From assembly GCA_963924555.1 (NCBI GenBank), contig OZ004589.1, forward strand, positions 4,712,001-4,776,000: a DNA stretch of 64,000 nt, read 5' to 3'. Of this stretch, positions 22,878 to 34,127 are shown piece by piece; within the stretch, counting starts at the first letter, position 1, and every line of letters begins with the position of its first letter. The position numbers and the translations under genes were made by a program. The notes beneath the pieces are model-generated. The model saw nothing but the letters and a program-made list of their open reading frames with translations, ran no database searches and had not been told where the DNA came from. Origin of the DNA: Crambe crambe. Lineage: Eukaryota; Porifera; Demospongiae; Poecilosclerida; Crambeidae.

Positions 22878-25800
22878 CACTTCCCTCACTATTGTGTTGT
22901 GCTCATTTGTGCTTTCCCTCACTCAACACTTTCATTTGGTCACTATAATTATCTTGAAATTATGCTGTAGCTTTTTGTACACTTCATGCTAACACAATTT
23001 CTGTATCGTTCATAAAAAATTATCTAATTTGTAATGTACTTATTAATTATTAATTTTTGTGACAAGAACTTTTTTTGACTATTAAATATTTTCTATTGGG
23101 AAGAGTGAAATGAATGGTACTGGCTACATGTGATTATTATGACATCTCCATGGTGACTTAATGACAAAGTTGTACTCTATTGCTTTAGGATAAGAAGATG
23201 ATGTATTTTCCTTTTATGTGGAGGATCTCTCACTAGAACAATTTATCAATTTATCATAAACAATCACACACTGAGAGTCGCTAATACAGTCACCAAAACA
23301 ACCACAAGACCATAATTACATTAACTAACCACAAACCACAAGAATCAATTGCACACACTATAATTACACAATGTTCTAACTACACAATGTTCACTAAATC
23401 CTTCACATTCTACTTGAACATGATAAAGTTACCTTAATCTATTGCGAGAATAACTGTGAGAGGCTTTCAGTGGTACTCATGCATTCTTGTCATCCAGAAT
23501 GCCACATGAAGCTCTAATGCCTTCGTACTCTCATCAAACTGGTTTGGCTACATTATTTCCTGGCAAACAGTAGAAAACCAATCGAGCAAAGTGAGTGACA
23601 TTCTAGAGTTGCCCACATATATCACATCTTTTAGCTAAAGGCAAGAGCTAAAGGCAAAATTAATAGTATCATTATCTCTCCCCTGACTGTTTATTTCTTT
23701 CCAATCCTGAGAATAATGATAACACAAATGTCCATGAACATACTAGTCTGATATAACAATGGTTTTAGAATGAGGATGTTTAATTAAACAGACAGATGTA
23801 GTAGATATCTTTAACATAATTGAAGGGATAAATCATAGCTAACCTAGTTACAAGCATTATGGACTACCCACTTCATCTCCCCTTGTAGCTATGGTAACTG
23901 CATAGGTATTGTATAGCCACTCACCCATTTTCTCACTTGTGGATGTGGACCAGTAGACCCCATGAGGGTATATAGGGAGGCAGTCATCATACAGTTCCCT
24001 CATCCCCTGCTTTCTTACAATCTTCTCGACATTCTCTGTGACTCAAATCCAGCCTGGGCTTGCATTATGATCTTGAATGATGATCCATGGTAACACTGGT
24101 AGCTATGTGGTCTCGTACAGCTACCACACCATCAGACCTGCACAGATAGAGACGAGATTACTGAAGGACACACTTGGGAAGACTTATTTTAATCACTCAC
24201 ATATATAGCTAATACATAATTATACAATGGATCTGATTTCTCCTAACATTTTCAATTCTTTGCGTGAGAGATATGAGGTTTAGTGTACTAAATAGTTAAC
24301 TAAGGAACAATTATATGCATGTGTATTTGTTGTTCACCCTATAAATGCATGCACATTGGCTATTCATCCATCTACTCCATTCACAGAAGCTGCAATAGCT
24401 AAGCTTTAAAGCATCAAAAGGAATGTAGGTCTGACATTTCCTACATGACTGTCTTTGTCTTCTGGTGTACATGATAGTAAGTTGTCTCAACTTCTCCCTC
24501 CATGATATGCAGGCCCAAACTACTCTACCACTATTATTCCACCCCAGAGTGCTGCAGAGATGTCATTATATCCCAATCAGTTTTAGACTGATTGTATGAA
24601 ATGAGATCCTTCAGGAGAGAAAGTAGTTGTGTGCAGATTTGTGGAAGACCTTGCATGTCAATTAATAAATGCAATCCTTGCTAACTTGCTGTCGAAGCCA
24701 GTCCAAATGAAATGGTCATGTGAGCTTGATATCATGTCTCTCTAAAGTAGCTACGTATGATTAATACAGCCATTGCAAGATTGGCCGCTTAGTTGGCACA
24801 AAGTACCCTTCCTGTTTGGTTCACTGTCAGTCTTCTGAAGATGATGTTGCATGGATGACATATGCTATTGATGGTCACATGATGCACAAGCCAGACTGAG
24901 GTCCACTGCTTCCTCTCATCTCAAGGACTGCCATGCTAGCTATGTAACTTCAATGCATTTGGGGAGGAATATACTGAGCTCTCATATCAGCAAGCTCTGC
25001 TGCAGCCACCAGAATCCAGCACACCATCCAAATATCCTCTGCACTACATCTTGCACCGTAATATTGAGGCAATAGTCCAGTGATAGAGAACTGCGCATGC
25101 ACCTATTAATATCGTATAGCCACGTACCCACTAGCTCCGCCTTTTCTATCTTGAGCTAACGAATCTGAGAGATCTGAAACAGCTGAGCTACGTAGCTGGA
25201 GGATGTACGGAGGAGCTCATTGTGGGGGATCTATCACGATCCAAGGAAGACCCGCGAACAAGAACAGTAAGCATTTCTGATAGTACGAATACTACAAATG
25301 TACCTGAGTTCAGGTCCCCAATAATGAAGTTATGCTTCATGTTCATTTTAACTAGCTATGGTACGTGATACTCTTAACTTTTCTGACCCCTGTATTTGAT
25401 GAAAAATCTACAACTTGTAAGCAGGTATGTAACAAAAAAAAAAAGAAGTACATCCTATAGGCACCAAAGTACTAATTTTTGATCTGTAGGCAGTCCGCAG
25501 GTCTGATACAGTCCAAAAATATGGACCTGTTACAGACCTGTTAGATTTTACTGACCTGTTGCAGACCCTGATATGTGGAGCAGTCAGGGGGAGGTCACTC
25601 CTATTCACTCTGTATATACGTTCGCGACCGGGGTCAAGGTTTTTGACCACCCAAAAATCTATGTTGACCTCTTGACCGTGCACAGAAATTTTCTTTGACC
25701 TGTTGACCGTACCTAATACCTTTTCTTGACCGGTACCTTACGTATTACGCATGCACAATTATTGGGAATAAGCCATCATTCAAGTGAGTAGCACCATAAT

Positions 25801-26480
25801 TCAACAGGATATCATGAATCTTATGTAAGACTACCAAGATGTAGCTAGCTACACAAGAAGCAGCAGTAAAATTTTCCGCTCAGAACTTCTACAAGCATGC
25901 GCATGCGCAGAGCAGAACTTATTATGATTACATCATATTACAACGTCATGATATTTTGATATATCGATCGATCGCTCGATCAGCAGTTTGGTTATTATAA
26001 TAAGCTATTAGTATTATAGAGACGACTAAATGTAAGCAAATGTATCTAGCTACTTTAGTTGTTTGATAACAGCATTGGGAAGACTTCAGTCCTGAATCAT
26101 ATCTTGACCCTTGACCTGTCACGAAAAATTTGGACCGGGGAAAAAATTGGACCGGCGGTCCAGTTTTTTCCATGAAAAAAAGACGTTTTAGTGTCATAAA
26201 ATGACGTTGTCTTGTTTAATTGTCATAGCAACACCTCGCGCGAAGAAAAAAATGGCCTCCCGATCCCGTAATACTTATGGTTGTTATAGCTACCTCACGT
26301 CATTAAACGTCATAACGCGTCAGTTAATGATATTCATCGTTTTAGCAGGATTTCTGCTAAACGGGAACAAGTCAAAGTATTGTGTGTTACAGTGGATTTA
26401 CGGTCCGTTCGAATATTCCGTATGCTGTATTGCGTATTGCGCATTGCGCATACCGTTGCCCAACATCTAATCATACAGAC
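22878..26480. other. long stretch without a supportable gene
   Basis: The first 200 bp are probable 3' UTR of the ankyrin exon. On the minus strand at about 24145-23925 there is coding-looking text (ENVEKIVRKQG, ELYDDCLPIYPHGVYWSTS) with frame breaks on its upstream side, perhaps a decayed exon. A plus-strand ATG at 25203 with GTAAGC after 22 codons could be a first exon but has no partner. The rest is AT-rich spacer with TAGCTA runs. Confidence 0.4.
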
Positions 26481-26500
26481 ACTGCAAGAGTATCGTGTGT

Positions 26501-27571
26501 TTAAGAGTTTGTCACTAAACTTGTGGCATTGGAGAGATCCCCTAATCGTTTTCGAACTCGATCGATGCCTTGTTGCGACACCTGTTTGCGATCGTACACC
26601 TGACCCAGCAGAGCCATAAGATCAAGGATGATGGTAGTCATATTCAACTTTGGACCCCACTCACTTGTGGCATAGTCGTAAGGAAAGGTGTGATGGTAGT
26701 TATGCCAGCCTTCTCCAATGGCTGCTATGCACACGAATCTGTTGTCGCTGGGACTGATGGTCTTGTCGTAAGGATGTGCTCCCCAGAGGTGTGCTGCACT
26801 GTTCACAAACCACGTCGAGTGTAACGTCATGATATAGCGAAACAGAAAGAGCACATAAAAGCTGATTACAGGGTTTTCCCCCCAGAGTAACCATGGGAGG
26901 AACATAGGGAGGAACACGCTGAAGAAGAAACAGAGAGGAAGATAGTGACGGTGTTGGAACATGACCATTGGGTCCTTCTTCAAATCGGATATGTCTACAT
27001 CTTTTCCCTTTATGAAGACATCTGGATGTTTCTTCATCATCAACCATCCCATATGTGCAAACATGAATCCTCGCAAGGCATTATGAGGGTCTGCATTGGT
27101 TTCAGTATACTTGTGATGCACTCTGTGGTCTCGACTCCACTCAATGATGTCGTTCTGCATTGAAATACAGTTGAAACACATCAGGGCGACTTGGAAGGGC
27201 AGCTTTGCCTTGTAGGACTTGTGAGCCCAATAGCGATGAGCGCCTGCAGTCACTCCCAAACCACTAAACAAGTAGAGGACAAGGTAGAAGATCCAGCTGA
27301 GCCAAGTCGCACGGGGAGAATACACCACCGTCCCATATACCATTAATATGTGACCTATCAGTGCTATCACTACATTATACCACACTATAGGAGCTTTGAA
27401 TCCAAATGTCTGTTCAAACCATGGAAGATTGTCAAACTCCTTAATCAGTTGCTGAATTCTTGGGCTGAGGGAGTTATTATCTTGTGCAGACACTGAGGGC
27501 TTGTCACCACTAGAGGTGATTGTATCAGAAGCTTCAGCTGAAGCTACTTGTGTCCTAGAACCTGGAGCCAT
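26501..27571 (-). CDS. SCD: stearoyl-CoA (acyl-CoA delta-9) desaturase
   Basis: A complete 356-aa single-exon frame. It introduces the cis-9 double bond into palmitoyl- and stearoyl-CoA in the endoplasmic-reticulum membrane, using a di-iron centre fed by cytochrome b5. The three histidine boxes are present in order and spacing: HRYWAH (112-117), HRVHH (149-153) and GEGWHNYHH (286-294). Hydrophobic pairs surround residues 64-108 and 212-255, as expected for four membrane segments. The length matches animal SCD proteins (about 330-360 aa). Start MAPGSRTQ at 27571 precedes a Ser/Thr-rich cytosolic leader; no longer start is evident. Intronless structure is unusual among the spliced neighbours and may reflect an old retrocopy, though no poly(A) scar is visible. 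A truncated retrotransposon sits within about 180 bp of the start codon. Confidence 0.95.
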   Translation of the reverse strand: MAPGSRTQVASAEASDTITSSGDKPSVSAQDNNSLSPRIQQLIKEFDNLPWFEQTFGFKAPIVWYNVVIALIGHILMVYGTVVYSPRATWLSWIFYLVLYLFSGLGVTAGAHRYWAHKSYKAKLPFQVALMCFNCISMQNDIIEWSRDHRVHHKYTETNADPHNALRGFMFAHMGWLMMKKHPDVFIKGKDVDISDLKKDPMVMFQHRHYLPLCFFFSVFLPMFLPWLLWGENPVISFYVLFLFRYIMTLHSTWFVNSAAHLWGAHPYDKTISPSDNRFVCIAAIGEGWHNYHHTFPYDYATSEWGPKLNMTTIILDLMALLGQVYDRKQVSQQGIDRVRKRLGDLSNATSLVTNS

Positions 27572-27747
27572 TAGTCACTCACTACTTCAGACTTGTTACT
27601 ACTGGTTGCAGATAGCTACGTATGAACAGTTCCAGTCCTTTATGTTGATAGCAGTACGTCCGTGGGCAAGTTATATTATCAGGTGACGACTACCCCAGCT
27701 CAAACTCCAAGCACAAATATAGGAAATAGCACTGCACGCACCGGACA

Positions 27748-29517
27748 GTGTTCCGAAGGCAGCATCCCCGCATCCCCACCCTTTCTGCCTGGATTGAAGC
27801 ATGCTATTCCTGCCAACCTTTCCTCTTTATGGGCAAAGAAACCATCCGCAACTCCTGTGGTGTGCAGCAAGGGGACCCCCTAGGTCCATTGGGGTTTGCC
27901 TTATCTCTCCACCCTCTGATAGAGAAGATCAGGGATGAAGTCCCTGGCCTCTCCCTCAATGCTTGGTACCTCGATGACGGCACCCTCATGGGTCACCCTG
28001 AGGACCTGGCTGCTGCCCTCCAAATCGTTGAGAGAGAGGGCCCCCTCTTGGGCCTCCACCTTAACAGAGGAAAGTCTCTTCTCTTCATTCTCAAGGAAGC
28101 GGATCATTCGCAATCTCCACTACCAGCCGACATTCCCATCACACGACGGGGCTTCTCCCTCCTTGGCTGCCCCATTGGACCACCTGATTTCTGTGAGGAA
28201 ATCTTTCAGGCTAGGCTGACAAAAGTGAGGACTTCCCTGGGTGCTCTGCGAGACTTAGGTGACTCCCAAGCAGAGATTACTCTCCTACGTTCCTGTCTCG
28301 CACTCCCCAAGGTCTCTTTTGTCCTCCGAGCCTGTCCTCCCAGCCATATACAGCAATCCTCGTGTGATTTCGACCAAGCCATCCGTGACACCCTGGAATC
28401 TATCGTGGGTGGTCCGTTGTCTGATTGGTCATGGCTTAAGGCAAGCCTCCCCAGCAGTCATGGTGGCCTTAATCTTCGCAGTGCCTCACTACATGCTCCA
28501 GCTGCTTTTTTGGCCTCTAGCACAGCCTCCAAGCATCTGGTGGAGCGCATCCTTGGTCACCCGCCTAGCTCCACACTCCACACCGTCCCTGCCGTGAAGG
28601 CCCTTGCCACCACAGCAGCCCGTTCTGACTGGCAAAATATTGATGATATCGATGTCCCTCTACGGCAACGCTCTCTTTCCCACAGCATTGATGAGGCCTC
28701 CTTCCAGAACTTACTCTCTTCTGCCCCCACCATCCGCTCACGAGCTCTGGCATACTCTTCAAGTCTGCCTCATGCAGGGGACTGGCTTAATGTGGTGCCA
28801 TCAACATCACTGGGTCTTCACCTTCAAGACAGAGAATTCCAATGCTGCCTGCGGTACTGGCTGGGAATTCCTCTCCAAAGTAATCCACTTCCTTGCCCAG
28901 AATGCCGGGACACTGCTGACATCTTTGGTGATCACCAGGTTGGGTGTAGTGGAAACGGTGACCGCATTTCCCGGCATAATGCCATACGTGACGTGGTCTT
29001 CTCTGCAGCCCAGTCTGCAGCCTTGGCCCCTTCCAAGGAGACCCCTGGCCTCCTTGCCAGCTCCCTCTCTCGCCCAGCTGATATCCTTCTACCCAATTGG
29101 AAAGGGGGCCGTCCTGCAGCTCTGGATGTCCATGTAATCAGCCCCCTGCAGCAGCAGACTCTAAATGAAGCCTCCTTCACCCCAGGCCATGCCCTTCAGG
29201 TGGGAGTGAACCGCAAGCTAGCATCCTCTTTATCAGCTTGCTGCTCGGCAGGCTTGCACTTCATTCCTCTGGTAGCAGAAACATTAGGGGGCCTTGCTGA
29301 CGACACAATTCAAACTGTTCGCTCCATTGGCAAGGCCATCACAGACAGAGTGGGTACTACAGATTCCTCCAACTCTTCCAAGCACCTCTTTGGTCGACTA
29401 GCCATCGCCCTGTGGCATCGCCCTGTGGCGTGGCAACGCCTGTTTATGGCTACATCGCCTCCCAACTCTCCCCCCCTCTCTAGACAGAGTGCCATGACTT
29501 GGACTTGCCCAACATAG
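27748..29517 (+). pseudogene. 5'-truncated non-LTR retrotransposon: reverse transcriptase with restriction-like endonuclease end
   Basis: A 589-codon open frame that begins inside a reverse-transcriptase palm domain. GVQQGDPLGPLGFALSLHPLI is near residue 35 and the catalytic WYLDDGTL is at about 73-80. The fingers and N-terminus are missing, so the copy is 5'-truncated at about 27745. After the thumb come CPECRDTADIFGDHQVGC (a CCHC-like knuckle) with RHNAIRD, then SRPADILLPNWKGGRPAALDVHVISP. The latter has the spacing of the PD-(D/E)XK nuclease found at the C-terminus of R2-type elements (family knowledge). There are no internal stops, which suggests recent insertion. The clade is uncertain. 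The base composition is more GC-rich than the spacer DNA around it. Confidence 0.8.
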
Positions 29518-29725
29518 CAACACAGATTTTTCATGGCGACTCGGTTTCCGACTTCAGGTTAGCAATAATTATCATTGTGCTAACTTGATGCTTATTTTCA
29601 GCTAGCTAATAGCGTAGTGAGCTATAGCTATAATATTTATTAGACCAGTATAATAGTTATAGCTAGCTATTTAGCTACCTACCATCTCTATTAAAATCTA
29701 TAACTAGCTATGTAGGCAACATTCT

Positions 29726-29896
29726 TGTGATAACTGACTAATAACTTATTTTAATCACTAATTAAGGCATGCATGCACTTGTGGTTTTGTGTCACTTCCT
29801 TATGTTGTAGTATAAATTATAAGCTGTAGTTATAGTTTGTGTGTCATTGTTGAGTTCAAAAAAAGTCATTACTAGCCGTGCGACTCGGTTACCACA
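29726..29896 (+). repeat. 5' LTR
   Basis: 171 bp, TGTGATAACTG to GGTTACCACA, preceded by ATTCT. Contains TATAAATTATAAG as a likely TATA region at about 29811. Identical to the 3' LTR by eye. Confidence 0.97.
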
Positions 29897-29915
29897 TCTG
29901 GCGACGAGGAGAAAA
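29897..29915 (+). promoter_or_regulatory. probable primer-binding site of the LTR element
   Basis: TCTGGCGACGAGGAG directly follows the 5' LTR. TGGCGACGAGG is at the expected place for tRNA 3'-end pairing. I did not identify the tRNA. Confidence 0.55.
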
Positions 29916-29939
29916 AAAAAGAAACAACAACAGTGAACT

Positions 29940-32900
29940 ATGGCTACCTACGGCAAAATCAAGCCCTTTCAACCGTCTGTAGACGACTGGACTATTTACC
30001 AGGACAAACTGAAGTTCTATTTTTCCGCTAATGGCATCGTGGACGACACCAAGAAGCGTGCGATTTTGCTCACGGTCTGTGGCGACCCTGCTTACAAACT
30101 GCTCCGCAGTATGGTTCCCAATGGCGAGCTAGACGCTGATGGTATCACTTACACTTCTCTTGTTACCTTACTTAAAGACCATTACGCTCCTAAGACGTCG
30201 GTTATAGTGCATCGCTACAATTTCAATACTCGTTCAAGGAATCAAGGTGAATCCATTGCTGACTACGTTGCCGTCCTTCGAAATCTGGCTCTCGATTGCA
30301 AGTTTGGTCCGACAGAACGACTTGAAGAGATGCTCAGGGACAGGCTCGTTTGCGGAGTGAACCATACGGGAATACAACGCAAGCTGCTCTCTGAGAGTGA
30401 TCTTACCTACAGTACTGCCCTCAAGCTGGCCCAAGCAGCAGAAGCTTCAGAACAAGATGCAAAGAAGCTGACTGGTGGATCACCGCAGCAACCCTTCCAG
30501 GACAACAACCCTGATCTCCACTACACTACTTCAAGCCGCCGTCCTGAAGGTACACCTGTCAGTTGCTACCGATGTGGCGGACCTCATCTTGCGCCCAAGT
30601 GCAAGTACAAAGAGATTATCTGCAATTTCTGCAGGAAAAAAGGACATTTCGCTCGGGTGTGCAGGTCTAGGAAGTTACAGACCCAACCTTCTCAATCACA
30701 GGAGAACAAGGACTCCAAATACTCACGAACAAACCACATTGAAGCAGAGTCACCATCTGCTGAAGCTGAATATGATTTGTACAACCTCCATGATAATCAT
30801 ACTGAACCTTATCACATAATGGTAACCCTCAATGACCTTCCTGTGCAAATGGAATTGGACACAGGAGCTGCCGTTTCTGTAATCAGTGAAGCTACCTACA
30901 ACTCCATTCAGAGAGAATCACAGGCCTTGGAACCATCCAACAGCAGGCTTCGCACTTACACAGGAGAAAGCATCCAGGTGTTGGGCACTACCAGGATCAA
31001 AGCGAGGTATGATAAGAAAGAGTTGTCATTGTCAATACATGTGGTACCAGGGAGTGGCCCCAATTTATTGGGTAGAGATTGGATCTCTCAGTTGGAGGTA
31101 GACCTCAAAAGTATTCACATGGTTACATCACTTACTCCCTTGCAAACTCTGCTAGACACCTACAGTGCTGTTTTCACAGATGAGCTTGGCTGTTTGAAAG
31201 GTGTTAATGTACAGTTAGTGGTGCATGACCAAGCCAAGCCCAGATTCCACAGGCCACGACCCCTCCCCTTCCTACTGAAACCTAAGGTGGAAGAAGAACT
31301 CAATCAACTGCAGGAAAAAGGAATAATTTCTCCCGTTCAGTTTTCCTCGTGGGCTGCACCAGTAGTCCCTGTGTTAAAACGGAATGGCAAAATTAGGTTA
31401 TGTGGGGATTACAAACTTACAATTAACCAAGTATCCCCTACCGAAACTTACCCTCTGCCTCGTGCAGAAGAACTGTTTGCTAATCTTTCTGCAGGAAAAT
31501 TTTTCTCAAAGCTGGACCTCTCCAATGCATATCTCCAGTTTCCCCTGGATGAACAATCGAAACAGTACGTGACAATTAACACTCATAAAGGTCTCTTCCA
31601 ATACAACCGCTTGCCATATGGTGTGGCATCTGCCCCAGCAATTTTCCAGCGTCACATGGAGATGCTCCTGCAGGGTGCCAACGGTGTCAGTGTCTACCTG
31701 GATGACATCCTAGTTGCAGGGACCACCATGGAAGATCACTTACACAACCTCAAAGAAGTTTTGAAACGGCTAGATGATGCAGGTCTACGCCTTAACAAGG
31801 AAAAATGCTTTTTCCTTCGTCCTAGCATTGAATACTTGGGACATGTGATTGATAAAGATGGCCTACGTCCCACAGGATCAAAAGTTCGTGCAATCAAGGA
31901 AGCCCCTCACCCCAAGAATGTTACCCAACTTCGATCATTTCTCGGGCTCATTAATTATTATGGTAAATTTTTGCCTAATCTCTCTGCTCGACTCAACCCC
32001 CTCTACTCCCTCCTAAACAAGGATCAAAAATGGCAGTGGAATTGCGAGCAAGAAGAAGCTTTCCAGTCAGCAAAAGAGGCCCTGCAAGCAGATTCCCTCC
32101 TCACCCATTATGACACTACCAAGCCGTTACTTCTGGCATGTGATGCTTCCGATTACGGCATAGGTGCTGTGCTCTCGCATATTGGTGATGACAGTCAGGA
32201 ACGTCCAGTTGCGTATGCCTCAAGAACCCTATCTTCTGCCGAAAAACACTACTCGCAGTTGGAGAAGGAGGCACTAGCCATTGTCTTCGCAGTGAAAAAA
32301 TTCCATCATTACCTCTGGGGACGTCACTTCATGATCGAATCAGATCATCAACCTTTGAAATCATTGTTAGGTGAGAATAACAGAGTCCCATATATGGCCT
32401 CATCCAGGATACAACGATGGGCAGTTACACTTTCTGCATACCGTTATACAATACGCCACAAGGCAGGGAAACATCTCTGTAATGCAGACGCACTTAGCCG
32501 CCTGCCTCGCCCAGTCACTACGTCCAGTGATTGTGTGCCGCAGGATCTGGTACTGGTCATCAATCACCTCTCGTCCACAACAGTCAGTGCTGCCAACATC
32601 AAGCAGTGGACAGCTGAAGACCCAGTCATGTCTTGTGTCCTCAGATTTTTAATGTCTGGATGGCCTGACGAGCTCTTGGACAAGGAGTATCGGCCGTACT
32701 CCTCACGTAGGAGTGAACTTAGTGTCCTTGATGGATGCCTTCTTAGGGGATCTCGTATCATCATTCCTCCACCAGGCAGACAACTCGTCCTCGATGAACT
32801 CCATGAAACCCATCCAGGAACAAGCAAAATGAAAGCTCTAGCACGGTCATATCTCTGGTGGCCTGGCATAGATACTGCGATTGAACAAATGGTGAAAACT

Positions 32901-33911
32901 TGTCATGTATGTCAAGAGTCCCGACCCGCACCAGCAGCCGCCCCGCTCCACCCATGGGAATGGCCACAACAGCCATGGAGCAGGCTTCATCTCGATTTTG
33001 CTGGCCCATTTCTTGGGCACATGTTTTTAGTGCTTGTTGACGCACACTCAAAATGGTTAGATGTGCACTTGATGAACTCTATTACTTCTTCAAAAACTAT
33101 TGAAACACTCCGTTCTGTATTTGCCACCCATGGATTGCCACACAAAGTTGTAACGGACAATGGTCCATCATTTACGAGTGAAGAGTTTAACACTTTCTTA
33201 TCCAAAAACGGCATTACACATACAACCACAGCTCCCTACCACCCTTCCAGTAACGGCCTTGCCGAACGTGCAGTCCAGACCTTCAAAAGTGGACTTAAAC
33301 ATACACCAGGAGCTTCAATTCAAGAAAGACTTTCTAAATTTCTATTTAAATATAGAATTACTCCTCATACCACAACCGGAATTCCTCCAGCAGAACTGCT
33401 GATGAACCGTCGTCCCCGATCACGCCTGGACAGACTGTTTCCGGACATTTCCCATCGTGTTGAGCGGCAGCAAGCAAAGCAAGCTGAGCACCATGACAAT
33501 CACAAACCACTCAGGAGTTATCATGCAGGTGATACTGTGTATGTGAAAGACTTCTCAACCACTAAGAATACCTGGCTTCCAGGTAAAATAACCAAAATTA
33601 CTGGTCCACTCTCCTACCATGTTGAGTTAGACTCTGGTCGTACTGTACGTCGTCATATTGATGCTGTCCGTAGCAGGAATATTGCTCCTGTTCCACCCAG
33701 TGAACCTACCACTGAAAATGATATCTACCTTCCTGATTTGCCTCCTGCCACAGTAACCACAGCACCACCAATAGATCCCGACAATTCAGCTGTTCCTGCA
33801 TCACCACTGCACCAACCTCATACACAGCAGGCATGCTCGGTTAACAGTCGTGCCACTCCCACTCGACAGTCGAGTCGACACTGCCGACCCCCTGAACGAT
33901 TTGGATGGTAA
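29940..33911 (+). CDS. gag-pol polyprotein of Ty3/Gypsy-type retrotransposon
   Basis: 1323 codons in one frame starting with ATG at 29940; no frameshift separates gag and pol. In order: a gag-like region to about residue 200; two zinc knuckles (CYRCGGPHLAPKC and CNFCRKKGHFARVC, about 209-240); an aspartic protease with LDTGAAVS near 306; a reverse transcriptase with VYLDDILVA near 585; an RNase H with LACDASDYG near 733; and an integrase with an H-H-C-C finger (HETHPGT to CHVC, about 954-990) and a D-D-E core at HLDFAGP (about 1017), TDNGPSF (about 1072) and GLAERAV (about 1107). A GPLSYHVEL-type SH3-like C-terminal module follows. No chromodomain is apparent. All catalytic residues I can check are present, so the protein looks functional. 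Expression would be driven by the LTR. Confidence 0.96.
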   Translation: MATYGKIKPFQPSVDDWTIYQDKLKFYFSANGIVDDTKKRAILLTVCGDPAYKLLRSMVPNGELDADGITYTSLVTLLKDHYAPKTSVIVHRYNFNTRSRNQGESIADYVAVLRNLALDCKFGPTERLEEMLRDRLVCGVNHTGIQRKLLSESDLTYSTALKLAQAAEASEQDAKKLTGGSPQQPFQDNNPDLHYTTSSRRPEGTPVSCYRCGGPHLAPKCKYKEIICNFCRKKGHFARVCRSRKLQTQPSQSQENKDSKYSRTNHIEAESPSAEAEYDLYNLHDNHTEPYHIMVTLNDLPVQMELDTGAAVSVISEATYNSIQRESQALEPSNSRLRTYTGESIQVLGTTRIKARYDKKELSLSIHVVPGSGPNLLGRDWISQLEVDLKSIHMVTSLTPLQTLLDTYSAVFTDELGCLKGVNVQLVVHDQAKPRFHRPRPLPFLLKPKVEEELNQLQEKGIISPVQFSSWAAPVVPVLKRNGKIRLCGDYKLTINQVSPTETYPLPRAEELFANLSAGKFFSKLDLSNAYLQFPLDEQSKQYVTINTHKGLFQYNRLPYGVASAPAIFQRHMEMLLQGANGVSVYLDDILVAGTTMEDHLHNLKEVLKRLDDAGLRLNKEKCFFLRPSIEYLGHVIDKDGLRPTGSKVRAIKEAPHPKNVTQLRSFLGLINYYGKFLPNLSARLNPLYSLLNKDQKWQWNCEQEEAFQSAKEALQADSLLTHYDTTKPLLLACDASDYGIGAVLSHIGDDSQERPVAYASRTLSSAEKHYSQLEKEALAIVFAVKKFHHYLWGRHFMIESDHQPLKSLLGENNRVPYMASSRIQRWAVTLSAYRYTIRHKAGKHLCNADALSRLPRPVTTSSDCVPQDLVLVINHLSSTTVSAANIKQWTAEDPVMSCVLRFLMSGWPDELLDKEYRPYSSRRSELSVLDGCLLRGSRIIIPPPGRQLVLDELHETHPGTSKMKALARSYLWWPGIDTAIEQMVKTCHVCQESRPAPAAAPLHPWEWPQQPWSRLHLDFAGPFLGHMFLVLVDAHSKWLDVHLMNSITSSKTIETLRSVFATHGLPHKVVTDNGPSFTSEEFNTFLSKNGITHTTTAPYHPSSNGLAERAVQTFKSGLKHTPGASIQERLSKFLFKYRITPHTTTGIPPAELLMNRRPRSRLDRLFPDISHRVERQQAKQAEHHDNHKPLRSYHAGDTVYVKDFSTTKNTWLPGKITKITGPLSYHVELDSGRTVRRHIDAVRSRNIAPVPPSEPTTENDIYLPDLPPATVTTAPPIDPDNSAVPASPLHQPHTQQACSVNSRATPTRQSSRHCRPPERFGW

Positions 33912-33930
33912 CTATTGATGCACAAATCTT

Positions 33931-33942
33931 AGAGGGGGGAAG
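33931..33942 (+). promoter_or_regulatory. polypurine tract of the LTR element
   Basis: AGAGGGGGGAAG lies immediately before the 3' LTR, the expected primer site for plus-strand DNA synthesis. Confidence 0.85.
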
Positions 33943-34113
33943 TGTGATAACTGACTAATAACTTATTTTAATCACTAATTAAGGCATGCATGCACTTGTG
34001 GTTTTGTGTCACTTCCTTATGTTGTAGTATAAATTATAAGCTGTAGTTATAGTTTGTGTGTCATTGTTGAGTTCAAAAAAAGTCATTACTAGCCGTGCGA
34101 CTCGGTTACCACA
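33943..34113 (+). repeat. 3' LTR
   Basis: 171 bp, identical by eye to the 5' LTR, followed by the target duplication ATTCT. Confidence 0.97.
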
Positions 34114-34127
34114 ATTCTAATGAAATC

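Larger units (their letters stand above)
29726..34113 (+). mobile_element. complete Ty3/Gypsy-type LTR retrotransposon, 4388 bp
   Basis: Two 171-bp LTRs (29726-29896 and 33943-34113), which I read as identical base for base, flank one open gag-pol frame. A 5-bp target-site duplication ATTCT lies directly outside both ends (29721-29725 and 34114-34118). LTRs start TG and end CA. Protease, reverse transcriptase, RNase H and integrase come in that order, the Ty3/Gypsy arrangement. No envelope-like frame follows integrase. Identical LTRs plus an intact frame indicate a very young, possibly active, insertion. Confidence 0.97.

Noticed and set aside
25203-25268. ATG followed by 22 codons and a GTAAGC donor, a possible first exon
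   Set aside because: No phase-matched downstream exon or domain could be found.
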